DNA of 64,000 bases from NCBI GenBank assembly GCA_028015205.1, contig CM051512.1, forward strand, positions 8,244,255-8,308,254, given 5' to 3'. A program made the position numbers and the translations under genes. Numbering within the stretch: the first letter of the stretch is position 1; every line of letters starts with the position of its first letter. The notes below the pieces were generated by a model that was given only the letters and a program-made list of their open reading frames with translations, was not told the origin of the DNA and searched no databases. Positions 35,671 to 48,290 of the stretch are shown here, piece after piece. This DNA comes from Mytilisepta virgata (lineage: Eukaryota > Mollusca > Bivalvia > Mytilida > Mytilidae).

Positions 35671-37504
35671 GCTACTAAAACTCAAAATAACTGGTCAATG
35701 CTGTTTATAGTTAAGTATCGACGCATGAATTTTTGGAATCGTTGGTGTCGTTGATAATGGAAATTGAACAGAATAGTTTGTTTTTATACCAAACCTTGGA
35801 CATACTCGAAAGTCAAGAGTCCTGTGTCCTAGAGCGGCCGTGGGAAGGATAATTATCGGACAATAGGGATATAATACATGTACATAACCGATGTTGGGTA
35901 AAATGTCAGTGAGTGAAAGAAATCCTAATACAAGAAGATAATTACATAAGCAAAGCTGTCTCATTAGACGGGTCATTTAGTCTTGCCACTGTAATCGACT
36001 TTCATCAATTTTTCCCGATCACAGTACTTTCAAAACGGGTGTATCAAGGGCATCAGAACTGACGACATGACATGTTATTAAAGTCTTATCAAAAATTATA
36101 TGATCTACATTTAATAATACATGTATGTTATTAATGTAAATAATTTGACCAGATAAAGAGATACACTTACAAACAAAAGTATGGTATATATTTATGTGTG
36201 TCGAATTCACAGAACATAGAATATAACTATATATTTTTTCCAATTAAAACAGTATTTTTCTGAGAAAAATGACATAATAAGTAAATATAGACCAATTGTG
36301 ATTTAAATTAGTTTCAAACATACAGGTTACGGAAACAAAGGTCAGTTATTTTTTTTCACAATTTAACAAAGTACGCCTTGGCAGTACATTATTTTCTTTA
36401 ATTACACATATTTCTATATATTGATATTGTGTTCTAACTAACAGTGGATGAAAACGGCTTTATTGAATAATAAAAATTAGTGGATATCTGTGCCGGTTGA
36501 CTCAAGTCCATGTGTATGTCTGAAGCTAGTTCCGCGTTTAAGAAAACATGTACCGCAATTATAAAACATTTGAAGCCTAAAGTATATCTCAGCCATATCT
36601 TTGTCCGCAGAAATTTCGACATTTTGGATTTGAATCATTTCAACAACATTTTGAGATACAGTTTCGGACTTCCACATGTTTCTTGTCGTCGGCACTGCTG
36701 ATTCAACATACGCCTATAATAGTATGCTGAGAATGTTTTGTATGCTTAACACATTTTGGCGTATCAGAATTTATTGATGGAGGAAGTCGAATTACATGTA
36801 GAGGACACTATATGTATTGTTCTCAGGATTTAGATGTCTTATTTTTTGTTTACAGGAAATATACATCGGGAAATATACAAATCGGAAGAAGATACTAGTA
36901 ACCGAATAAATAGAATTACGTGGACTATTGATTTAATTTGGTCATGTGTCCTTCGCATGGAGGATAAACTTTAACAGCGATATATCTATAAGGTAAAAAC
37001 ATGGATCATTCATTTTAAAGTCTGTAAGTTTCCATTATTTAAGAATATTGGTTACAAGGCCTTTCCCTTTCTTCTTTTTATAGTCCAGAATAGCAATAAT
37101 CCAAATTCTCTACTGGTGTCTGTGCCGAATATCATGAAAAGTATAGCACAAGGGAATCTTGAAAGGGTGAAATCTTGAACAGAGTGTACGTTTTTTCTGC
37201 ATCATGGCTTAGGTTTAAAGCCAGGGTTTAGCGTAAATACTCAAACTGTTCTCAAACATCAATAACACACCCTATTTGTACAAATTGTTAGTTCTCACAC
37301 ACAGAATACATATTCTATTGGTAAAATTTGTTAGTATACCATTTATTGCATGCACACACATTTGTCTTCTGAGTGAACCCATTTTGTTTCATTTCCCTTT
37401 AACTTGGTTCTCGGGTACTGAATTGTCGCAATATGCATATTCAACACTGATACTATGGAATGTCTATAAACTATTCTAATCATTTTGGCCACAATATTGT
37501 CATT

Positions 37505-37695
37505 GATATAAATAACATGACAAGATATAGATAAAATATATCTATTAATACATCGAATTCACAGAATCTTTTTACGTCCACGAATTTATATTGACCAATC
37601 TTTTTGCTTCCCCGAATTTATATGGACCAAACATACCAGTATACACGGAAAATAAGATTCAGGTAAACATTTATACAATTATCATGCTTTTGTTT
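37505..37695 (+). repeat. Locally duplicated segment (related to 34.25-34.5 kb)
   Basis: Matches 34250-34515. It is preceded at 37410-37440 by GGGTACTGAATTGTCGCAAT, a lone relative of the 26-bp tandem unit found at 33.05 kb, so the duplicated block included that array. Confidence 0.65.
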
Positions 37696-38149
37696 ATTTT
37701 CTAAATGCCAAGGACCATCTCGGGTATAACCCTGTCCTTAAACGCAGTTCTGTTAACGGTTATGTTGATGATGTTCGTTCATTTTTATTTGTTTCTGTTC
37801 AACAGCAGTTTGAGATATTGTGGTCGATTTTATTATCTTGAGCACTGCTAATAACGCTTTACTTGTTGAAAAACTACGAATATGCTGAAGACCTGTATTA
37901 TACATCGTTTGTCCGTGTTTTATTTTATGTGATGATGTCTAATTGAGATATACCATAAAAATAGAAGGTCCATGGAGACTGTATTTCCCTGGATTTAATT
38001 TGAAATTCAAATGCCATAAAAGTTATTAAAAACAATGTCTGACATCTATGCTTTTTGCAGTTTTTTTTTATTCAATAGTAGTAACCTCATTGTTTCATCT
38101 AAGAACAATCCAACCAGATTGGTTTAAACTGCCCCATTATTTTTGGACC

Positions 38150-38800
38150 AAATGGCCAAAATAATCTAATAGGGTGCTGCCTAATGATCATTCCATGAAA
38201 AGTTAGATTTTAGAAGAGATTATTTAATATGTACATATTTTTATCTTTTGTACTTGTAAAAAGCCCAGTCCCCAACACTATTTTTAAAGGGCCATTCAGT
38301 CAAAGTTTGGAATCAAATACCCATATGTATCCAAGATTTTAAAACAATTTTTCTATTTTTATTAACGATTGCCATATTGGTCAGAGGCCCGAACCCTCGG
38401 ACACAATTTTGAAAGGGACCACCTGAAAACAATTTCATAAAAAGATATTATAAAACATTTTTTTTGCCAATTATCAATTTACGGTGGCTATGCTGGTCAG
38501 AGGTCCGAACCTGCGGTGAAATTTTGAAAGGAGACTACCTAAAGCACCATTCAGTCAAAGTTTGGTATTAATTGCCCCAGTTGTTTAAGAAGAGAAATTT
38601 TAAACAAGTTTTGGCCATTCTTTCTGCCTATAGTAACGGATGGCATATTGTTCACAGTCTTTACACCCGAACGTAGGTTTTAATGGGCACCACCAAAACG
38701 ACCATTCCACTGAAGTTTGGTCCAAAATAACCATGAATAAAAGTACTTGTATAAATAACGAAAAAAAAAACAAAACAAAACAAAACAAAACAAACAACAT
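38150..38800 (+). repeat. Interspersed repeat (family of 8.5-9.1 kb and 63.5-64 kb)
   Basis: Recurring phrases GGTCAGAGGCCCGAACCCTC, TTTTGAAAGGGACCACC, CATTCAGTCAAAGTTTGG and AAATTTTAAACAAG mark at least two internal tandem-like units. It ends near an A-rich (AAAAC)n run at 38761-38798. The plus-strand frame at 38640-39005 runs through this repeat and is not a gene. Confidence 0.6.
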
Positions 38801-39554
38801 AACAGTGCATCGCAAATGGGTTACATACATACTTTACGCATATGGCAAAATGCTGGGTACATTATTCATGGCATTTGCATCACGTGACTTCAACCCTTTT
38901 AAGCAAATTACCTCCCTTAGTTGTAGATCGAAAATGATAAAATTGTTTGAATTACGAATAATCGAGTCTTTTTCCGTCTCGGCTCTTAAATTAATGTGTC
39001 TATGAAAACGTCCTTTGGCGGATATTTACAAATTGTTTGTTTAATTCTGAGGGGAAAGGCTTCATATTTGAAGGATTACGCTATGGGAGACTTGAAATTA
39101 TGTTTTAAAAACATTTTGGCCGAAAAGTTATGAAAGCAGGTGAGATAAAACTTATTTCCTCATTAAATTCATCCTCCAAAGTTGTTCTCTATATGCGGAC
39201 AATTTATGTATGATCTCGCCTTGTATCTGTATCTGTAGTTTGAATTTGCATTTTTAACTAATTTTTGTTAATTCATATAGCAGTTATACTACGATTACGC
39301 TTCAGTTTTTTAAACTGAATTGGCCGAAAGTTTTCAATGCTGACAATGTTTATTTGCACACGAAAGGAAAGCTAATATTGTGTAGAATGTACCTATATGC
39401 GGACAAATTGCTTATGAGTTATAAGAATTTGAATATTTGCATTTTTATTTTTTGGGGCAAGTTTAATGCTTTGTAATGAATGTCGTCAGAGAAATCCAAA
39501 ATGGCCGCTATGCAAATTACCAAAGTACCCGAAATTTTGCCATATGGTACAATG
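38801..39554. other. Intergenic, no supported feature
   Basis: AT-rich. A diverged internal repetition relates 39080-39200 and 39300-39430 (ATGCGGACAAATT... phrases). Confidence 0.4.
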
Positions 39555-39734
39555 TCTCTAATTATTGATCAATAGGTAACACAAGACGGTTAGACCAGTT
39601 ACCTAAGATAATGAATGTAGAGCAAGACTGATTTTGTACCTTTTCTCTAATTATTGATCAATAGGTAACACAAGACGGTTAGACCAATTACCTAAGATAA
39701 TGAATGTAAAGCAAGACTGATTTTGTACCTTTTC
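39555..39734 (+). repeat. Recent tandem duplication, 89 bp x 2
   Basis: TCTCTAATTATTGATCAATA begins at 39555 and again at 39644, and the two 89-base units differ at only about two positions (AGACCAGTTACC / AGACCAATTACC and GTAGAGC / GTAAAGC). It is either very young or kept similar by conversion. Confidence 0.95.
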
Positions 39735-41099
39735 TTACAAGAAAGAACAAAAGCTTATTATGTGATGATTAAGGGAACTTACAGTTTTTCATAGGAAAAT
39801 CACTCATTGTATCAAAAGAAGTATGAATTCCATTGCATTTTGTTTATTTTACGAATTTTATGCACATGAATTTCGAAGCGATAACACAGTCGGATGGATT
39901 GGGATGGGGGTCCATAAAACAAACACAAATACTACGAACTGTGAAAGAAATACAGCGAGTACGAAATTTGTCTCCATATTGGAGCTCTAGCTAAAACCTT
40001 TAAGATGAAAAACAGCAATAAAAGCGCTGTTCCTTTCTTAAAACCTTTGCTACGTATATATAGGGATTTTAGGGTTATAGTTTAAGGTTAGGGTTAGTGT
40101 TAGTGTCAAGAATCAATTTTTCTATGTTATAATTTCCCCAAAATATGCAAATTATACGAATTAAGTTTTTTCCCTATATTCATCTTTTAATGTCGATCCT
40201 AAAACTACCAAGTTTGTTCTATTTACTCGTATTAAAATTGCCATTTTTCGTTTGGTGTAGCAATCAAAAATGTTAATGACGAAAATTATGTTTATACTTA
40301 CCTGCTTAATTATATTTTCATTGAGGAAGTAAAACGTTTCTAAACCTTATAATTATTTGATGATTGGATGGGTGTAATTGTTTCCAATTGCTTATCTGTT
40401 CGAAGCCATTTAGGGCTCCCCCCATAGCATGGGGTTTCTCAATCATTGACGATCGCGTTGGGACTACTAGATGTCTATTTTTGGTCTGTTCGGAGATGGG
40501 GTGTTGTCTTTTTGACACACAATAGAATGACATATTGATTAATCAATTTCCGTTCTTCCCCATACAGTTTAAATGGTATAATTTCCACTTTAAATAAATG
40601 AATACGCGTACTAAAGAGAAAAAAAGAAGAAACAATTATTATCTTTGTTACACGTTTTAGCTGTTTGCTTAGCAAAGATATGTTAGACTCAAATGATTCT
40701 AATTTTGGAATCGTGTATTTTCCAAATTTAAAAATAAACAAGCTATGTAAATATAAATTTCCAATTTTATGTTAATATATATTTTGTAAATTTTTGCAGT
40801 GATTATAATACAAGAAAATGAATTGATCTAATATTTTTATTTGAAAATTTATATGAAGAAAACTTTTCAGTTTCACAGGTATTTTATAAAATAAAAAGTA
40901 TTTATTATCTAATAAAAAGATTCTGGTGAACGTTTTTCTTTCGGCGCTAGAACAGTCATAAATTTGCTTAAAAATAATATTCCTTTCTTTTGGGTCATTG
41001 TATTTAGAGTAAATTAGAGACATATTTTATATTTCATTTATTTATTTTTTTCAACCTGAATAGTATTTAAAGTAAATTGCTGTACAAAAACGTGTGAAA
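39735..41099. other. Upstream region of the first EXD1-like gene
   Basis: It contains a short TTAGGG-like stretch at 40070-40105, a repeat fragment at about 40360-40530 and AT-rich sequence up to the ATG at 41100. No promoter is identified. Confidence 0.4.
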
Positions 41100-44000
41100 A
41101 TGGATGACAACCGTAAAGAAATGAAGGATTTACCAGCTTGTTTAAACAATTCGACTGAATTTCCTTCACATTTGGACAAAGAAGACAACCCGTTGTCACT
41201 AACTTCACAAGCAAACATAAGCGAAATTAGCAGCGGATCTTTTATATCACCAGTGAGTGACCCCTTGTTACAGCAAGAGGATCCCCTGACGTATAAAGTT
41301 GAGGATGAAACAATAATGGAATTACAGACCTCTGTAGAAGAAACAAAGTCAAGACTTGCTACATTAGAAAAGCAAAGAAACGTCTTTCTGACAACAGAGT
41401 GGTCTTTTGAAGAAACAATCCCAGTCCTGACAAGACTAATAATTGGTTGGTGTGGAGTTGATGGAAAGGGACAGTCTAACATATCAGTTACAATATTGAC
41501 ACCACATCATATAGAATACTGCAAAGCTGAAATCAGAAATTTATTGGAAAATAAACGTATTGTTAAAGTAAGTTTATGAATTAAGTCGTTCTACGATGAA
41601 ACTAAGAATCCATAAAACTATTAATATTATGCTTAAATCTTTCCTTCAGTATCATTGTGTTATCATGGTTTATTTCTACCAGTGATTGGACAAGTGGGTA
41701 ATCAATGCTGTGGATCCATCAGTATCTCCAGGTTGTTTTCTATTACCTAATTACGTACTGATATGAAAATAGTCTGCACACATTCGAGGTTACATTATAG
41801 TAAGATATTTTCAAATACTAAATACTACAAATAATCAAAATTGTCTCATATATTAACTTATCAAATCTATCCTTTGGAATTCAAATATGACGAAAACACT
41901 AAACAGTCTGAGAATAATGAACAGTTGAGCAGTTTAATGAAAAGGTCAATATCATCTAGTATTTTATCTGTTTTCAAACTGTATTACCTTGATTACTGCT
42001 GTTCTTTATATGATCATTTAATTTTTACATTAATTTTGCTCCTATGGATCTTCAAAACATTAATTTTATGGTAAATCTTCATTTTTTGCAGGTGATGTGT
42101 GATCCAAGGAATGACTTCACTAGTTTCCTTCATTATGGAATACAAATGTGTGGCTTGTTTGACGTACAGGTAAAGTTTTTCCGCAGCAAATATTCATATT
42201 GCTAGTGGTGTTAGCTTTAATTTTATTTGGCTTTATAAGTGTTTATTATTTTCATCATTCCTTTTGGTTAGAACTGTAGTATTTGCTCTCCGTGATACTG
42301 TTCCCACTAAGTCGACTGATCTCCTGTTGACTTTCTCGCTTTCATACTCTTTTGTGGACAATTTAGTACTCTCGTGCATGGATTTGCTTTAATTTTTGAT
42401 CGGATATTAGGAAAAGTCAACGGTGATATACCAACCAAATATAACCAGCTCAATTAATTATAGATGAATACATTGTCTTTTTCATATTGCCCTTGTTGTC
42501 CGCCCAATACCTTGATATCGGCCCCGAGGGACGATATCAGTCGAGGGCTGATAACAAGGACCATGTATTGATCTATTTATCACATATTTTGCCACTGCCA
42601 AGAAATGATTTTAATGCTGAATTCGATTTTCCTGTCTTGAAGCATGTCTGTCAGGTTTTGAACAACACTGATGTGGCGAATGACTATAAAGTGCACATTT
42701 ACAGTGCTACATCCATTCTAAAGTTGTTTCTTTCACTTTCAGTATATAGTCAAACAAATGAATGCAATGTCACTTTCTGTGCTTTTCCCAAAATTTACAA
42801 ATAGATTTTATAAGTCCCTATTGGAAGGTGCTAAGAACATTTATGCACGTGGTTTGTTTACCGTAAATAATGATCAGACGATTATTTTACAGCTGAGCGG
42901 AAGTGAGGTCGATAAGGCTCACGTGAGGGCAGATATTATTGCCCTGGGGGTAAATAGCATGCTTCAAATTATACTTTTATTACATATGCAAAATCGGCGT
43001 TATTTCAATAAAATATGTGACAATTGCTATCATTTTTCAATATTTAAGACCCTAAGCTCAGCTGACAAGTCGTCGTAAATCGACGAGATGTGCACATCCT
43101 TTGCATCAAAATTGGTATCATAGAATTTATTAACCCCATCCAATCGACAGAAATTCAGACGAAAACAACATAACATATCACATACAGACAGCGGTCTATC
43201 ATTGTTATTTTTATTCCTACATTATATCATTAAATAGTAACAATGGAAAACATCTTTTTAGTCATGTGATCAAGCAATACGTGCAACAGCTATGACTGAC
43301 AGCGAAGTGTTGGCATCGTCAAAGAAATTTGAAGAACTCTGTCGTCATTATGAAATAAACATTGAGACAGATGCATTTCCACAAAGTGTTAATAAATTGT
43401 GTTCCTTGATAAAGCTTTACTGTCACATTACAAGAAAGCAAGGGTATGTATAAAATAATTTAAGTTCATAATGAGTTTAAAAATGACCAACGTCAAGGAA
43501 CTCTTTTATCACCAGTAATATGATATTTTTGTAATTTATTATATAAGCAAACAACAAAAGATTTGATTACTGTAGAATGGCCTAAAGCTAAATAAACACA
43601 AAAGATGCCATAAAAATAAAAACAATAAAAAGCAAATAATAAAAGCCTCCATGAGTCGGCCTTGACAAAAAGCACATAAGAGATGTTTAGAGTTCAAAAT
43701 ATCATCATTGTCTAAATCCAAGTCTGTAATATTTGTTTTTCAAATATAATATAAAGCTGTTTTATATTTCACTGTTATGTTTCAGAGAATGGTTTAAAGC
43801 ATCGCCTAGACAAAAATATTTGTACAAAAGAAAAATGATCAGGGTAATTCGACTTACAAATGTTCAAAGGGAAACATTGCAAAAATGTGGAAAAATATGT
43901 ACAGTGTCAGGCTTAAGAATTGATAATCCAGGAGTTGTGCACCATTATCAAGACGAATACAACACACCGACGTGTTCAGGTACAAAACCCAGAACCAAAT

Positions 44001-44209
44001 GTGCAAGTGTAAAATGTGAAACACGCCATAGAGAAAAATACAGCACAAGTACAGAACCTGAAAGAAATCCATATGACATGTATGACAGACACTTACCCAG
44101 CACTTCACAGGAAAAACAAAGACCTCTTAATCAAAGATTTTCAGACGTTAAAGACGTGATGAATAAATATCACAATACCTTCAAGCGGTTCAGAAGTAGC
44201 CCTAGATGA
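41100..44209 (+). CDS. Divergent EXD1-like (3'-5' exonuclease-fold) protein, paralogue A
   Basis: Four coding exons: 41100-41567, 42092-42169, 43262-43443 and 43786-44209, with GT-AG introns of phases 0, 0 and 2, giving 383 residues. The real ATG is at 41100 (A at -3, G at +4). Residues 1-75 are acidic and probably disordered, followed by a short coiled coil near 72-95. The core, from about 98, has LLENKRIVKVMCDPRND ending at 164 and then HYGI and FDVQ (179-182), the order seen in EXD1 proteins (LE-KRI-KV-x-R, YGI, FDTQ), a piRNA-pathway adaptor with an inactive DEDD exonuclease fold. EWFKASPRQKYLYKRK near 244-260 matches the WF/RP region. I see no DxE pair for the first exonuclease motif. 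The tail is basic and low complexity. A polyadenylation signal AATAAA lies at 44255. EXD1 kinship is my inference from motifs. Confidence 0.72.
42491..42559. repeat. Nested palindrome inside intron 2 of paralogue A
   Basis: Outer arms CCTTGTTGTCCGCCC and GGGCTGATAACAAGG and inner arms TGATATCG and CGATATCA are inverted around GCCCCGAGGGA. It begins a repeat-like stretch to about 43080 whose open frames (42487-42804, 42758-43078) are not spliced into the gene. Confidence 0.75.
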
Positions 44210-47200
44210 ACAGAACAGATGGAATGTATGGAATTAAAGCCAGGGAACTATTGCAATAAATCTATGATTTAATATATAACTCAAAAATAAGAGGCATTAG
44301 AAAATTTAATATGGTTTTAATAAATTTCCCAGACCGTGCATTTCGTTTATATCTTAAAGAAGAAATAGAACTAATTATGGGATTATCTCACCGGAACAAG
44401 TTAAATTCTATATTACCAATTTTGAACCAGAAGATATGTCAATTGACGAGTCATCAGTTATTCTCAAGACCTAAAACGTACAAAACCAACACAATAATCA
44501 AAACCATGGATGGATGATGGATGAAATACACCAGCAGAGGTATCAATAAAATGATAGTCTACAGTAGACTTTCTCATTCAGAACAACACATATATTGTCG
44601 TGGTGTGAAAACGAACAAAAAAAAAAAAAAAACGGACAAAACAACGCATTAGTGTATTTTGAACTTGACAACATTTTATTAGATATTTTCGGAACAATAA
44701 TTTATTTTTGGACTTTAATATCTCTACTTTGATTTTTTACAGCTATTTTGAATGTTTTAGAGTTTATTACATGTTTTGGACAACTGAGTTAATCTTGCCA
44801 TATTGTTATGTAATGTAAATCCCTTTTCATGTTTTGAGATGTTTGTCCATTAGCGATTTCAAAGTACGTTATATATTTGTTCATCAGTTTACCAAAAAAA
44901 AAAAACAAAAAACACACACACACAAAATAACGTCCCTTTGTTTTAGGGGGATACGATACAGTAAGGTTCCTCTATTGATTGTAACATTTAAAACAAATCA
45001 CAAGAGAATCCTTACTATATTATATTCCATTAATCGTAAAAGATATTATTGGAGGAATGGGAGCAAAGAAGGGATTTTTGGGAAAAAACTTCAGATACCC
45101 AAATTTGTTGAAACCAATGCAGAGTAAATAAATATTTCGAAGATATACTCCTTCCTGATTTAAATCTGATCAGTTGTGTTCAAGTCCTAAAATGTTGAAA
45201 GCCGACACAATAACCAAAAACAGCAGATTCAACTCCAAATTGGCCATCAGTGTAAAACAAAAACCATGAAAACACAAAAAGATACTTCTTATAAATAGTT
45301 GCCAACTTTATCAAATACTTGTTTCGAATATATCGCTGCCTTGTCATGTGACTAAAAAGACTTTTCATTTAAAACAAGGAGAAATTAATGGGTTATATAC
45401 AAATTGTCATTCATATCACGATGGTTTTTTCAGGGTATCATGGTAGAAATCGGATATACCGCTATCGGATCAACACCCTCAGGGATACACCCAATACATG
45501 ATGCATTATAATATGTGGTTTGCAGTTTGTTACTAATATAACTAATATAAATGATATTAAAATAAAAATGTCCGCATTGCAATATTTTTGTAATAAACCA
45601 TTTTTCTGAACTTTCGATTTTTAAAAAGATATCGATAAAAATGAAAATACATTCATGACCGTTGATAATAAAATGGGTGCGATGTATGTAAATCAACTTT
45701 TAATGAATCTGTTAATTAACTTCACTCTCTTAACAAAGGAGTGTAGTCATATTGCAGATTATTATCGCGCATTGAATTGTCCTTACAAAGACATCTTATA
45801 ATTACAATTTGATTCTAATTTTTATTTATACTTTCAACTTGTGGCTGTGTCATGTGATCCGAAGGTTCTTTCCATTGGGTTTTCCAAACTATAAAAAGTT
45901 GCTTACGTTATTTAATATAATTTATGTTTAAAACAACATGAAGCAGTTATATTTAGAAGGTTAATATCCCCGTTAAGTGGAAAGTGAATTGTATTTTTGT
46001 CACCGTCTTGTCATGCGAATCGAAACCTTTTTTTTAGGGTTTTCGAACTCTAAACAGTTGATTACGCTATTTTCATCTAAGGGGGAAGGGCGGGTGATAA
46101 ATTTGAGAATATTTATTTTCAAGTTCATCACGGTCAAATATTTATTTTCGGCTTTAATACGACCAAAAAGTTTTTTTTCACCCTTTTCAGTGCTAGTACA
46201 AAGGGTGGTGGTTAATCCATTAACATTCATGATAATTTTCAACTGACGTATGAATTTTGGAATATATGTAATCGTATTTTTTCATTATTTGTAACCTTGA
46301 GAGCTGACTCGTCGTTTAAACCTTGATTTTAACATTAACTATATATTGGTTCATACTATTTAGCCCAGTAAACATAGGGTTTTATTTTCATGCATAATTA
46401 CCTTTGTTTTAAGGAGTCATTTTGTCTCCGCCCTTTAATTGTTTGGTGACAATCAAGACTGAAGTAATGACATATATAGATATTGCCATCTGAAACTTGG
46501 CGGTATTCTTTTGTCGATGTATATTTTGATACTTTTATTAATCAATACCATTAATTGTTATAAATTTTCTACTCACGATAATATGCTGGTGGTAAGATTT
46601 AAAAATAGAAAAATAGATATTGGATATTAACGGGGAATTAATAAATCTAAATTTAGAACAATTAAGGGCGTACATGCATGACTTTCGCGCCGATTAAGAA
46701 AATTACCAATTTTCACCTCAGAACATTTTTTCATATGCACTATTATTCAGGTAGATACTTTTACTATTTTATAATGAAATGTTCATAAATATACATGTGA
46801 AATTTAAGTTGTTTTTTTCTGAATTAAAGTACCCTTGTAAATAAATGGGGTTATATAACAACATAAATCAGGTGAGAACTGTGTAAGAGACAGAGGAGTT
46901 GGAATTTGTCATTGTAAAGTATGTACTGTAGAGTTGAAATCACTAATCAAAGTATGTAAAATTTGTTGGTATCATGAAATGACATTATAAATATTAGATA
47001 AATAGCGCTGAATTTTTAAAGTGTTTAATATTATAACTTTATGATTTTATGTTCAGACATGTATGGATGTTTTATCTGCATGGGGAGTACTCATAAATTT
47101 ATATTGTCCTGCTCAAAATTCTTCTTCCACCTGTTCGTTAGAGTATGGGGGAATACGGTAAATGTAAGAGGTATTTCTCATAAGCATACTTAACAAATAA

Positions 47201-47924
47201 ATTCAATAAATATTACCTGCAAAATGGCGCATTTGTGGTGAAAATGATAAAAAGGGCATGGTATAATTTGGCCTGATAGTTGGCGACTTGAATTTCAAAG
47301 TCTTAAAGTAGAGAAACTTAAACATTTAAGACACAACTCTTGTTTTCAACAAGAAATTTCTGTAATAGTAATGTGCTGTTTAAGATGCCTGATTCGGAAG
47401 AAATCACTGACGAAAATCAAATTTCACTAAACTTTAGACCTCTGAATTGAAATGTTTGATATGAGAAACAACCTTGCAAAAAAGAAATTTCACTGAAATG
47501 TGTCTTTTTGTAAGACAAAAAGTACATTCTTTTTGGGCAAGTCTGTTGCTCATAGCTGTCCTGATCAAATCTACTGTGAAACACTCACTTTTCTTCAAAT
47601 CCTTGATTAAGCAGACGTTCATGACGTTGCTGTTGCATCATGAAAAGGAATTATTGATAGATTATGAAAGTTCGACTCATCCTCCACACAAGATGTATAG
47701 TTTAACAATGGTTCTGCACATAACCCTGGGTCTCTTTTCCAGGGGAGTGTTTACGGAACGGATATAATACTGCTCCGGAGGATGAGTTCGATCCTTATAC
47801 GATAAAAATGATCTGAAATCTTAATTTTAATTTTTATGTTAGATGGGGTCAAATAATGGCTGATATTATACCACCTTCGTTTTGCGCAAATGAAAGAAAA
47901 TCAAAAGAGCATATACATTTGAGA
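44210..47924. other. Between paralogue A and the 47.9-kb repeat; no gene supported
   Basis: 3' untranslated sequence of paralogue A runs to about 44280. Beyond it, 44450-44515 and 45175-45225 share a diverged phrase (CAAGACCTAAAACG / CAAGTCCTAAAATG then CACAATAA-CAAAA). An inverted TTCGACTCATCCTCC / GGAGGATGAGTTCGA pair flanks 47670-47793. Open frames (44311, 44834, 45977, 47474) have no recognisable features. Confidence 0.45.
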
Positions 47925-48290
47925 ACTGCTCTAAGTTAACTTAGAGCATTCAGGAAGAATAGCTCTGGCCAAGAATTAGAGCAGTCCTGGTCCACGACTG
48001 CTTTATAGAACAGCTCTGGTCAAAGAATCAGAACAGTCCTAGTCCACGACTGCTTTTTAGAATTAGGCTTTATATCAGTGTGGTATTTTTATTATGGTGT
48101 TACAAAAAGACTTTAATGAAATTTAGTTGGGATTTCTTATTTATCCTGACTGTTACTAAAATGTTCAAGACTATGACTGGTTAGAGCTGTCCTTGACATG
48201 ACAACTTAGAGCAGTCAGAATCGTCAGGATTCTGTTCTAGAGCAGTCAGGATTCTAATCTAGAGCAGTTCCAAAGCAGTCAGCAGAACAT
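47925..48290. repeat. Clustered AGAGCAGTC-type repeats
   Basis: A 55-base unit (AGCTCTGG-CAAGAATTAGAGCAGTCC-TGG-TCCACGACTGCTTT) occurs twice in tandem at about 47959 and 48014. Further TTAGAGC / TAGAGCAGTCAGGATTCT copies follow at 48181-48290. AGAGCAGT or its variants occur at least seven times in 360 bases. Non-coding. Confidence 0.8.

Noticed and set aside
38640..39005. 121-codon plus-strand frame
   Set aside because: Runs across an interspersed repeat and an (AAAAC)n simple repeat.
40070..40105. Interstitial telomere repeat (TTAGGG)n
   Set aside because: Only two or three degenerate units; too short to mean anything.
43733..43785. Upstream extension of the open frame before exon 4 of paralogue A
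   Set aside because: It is intron sequence: a TTTCAG acceptor at 43785 restores homology and phase with paralogue B exactly at 43786.
44370..44470. Short coding-looking stretch (SPEQVKFYITNFEPEDMSID) after paralogue A
   Set aside because: It is preceded by a stop, lacks a start or acceptor I can support and is only about 37 codons; it may be a fragment of a repeat-borne frame.
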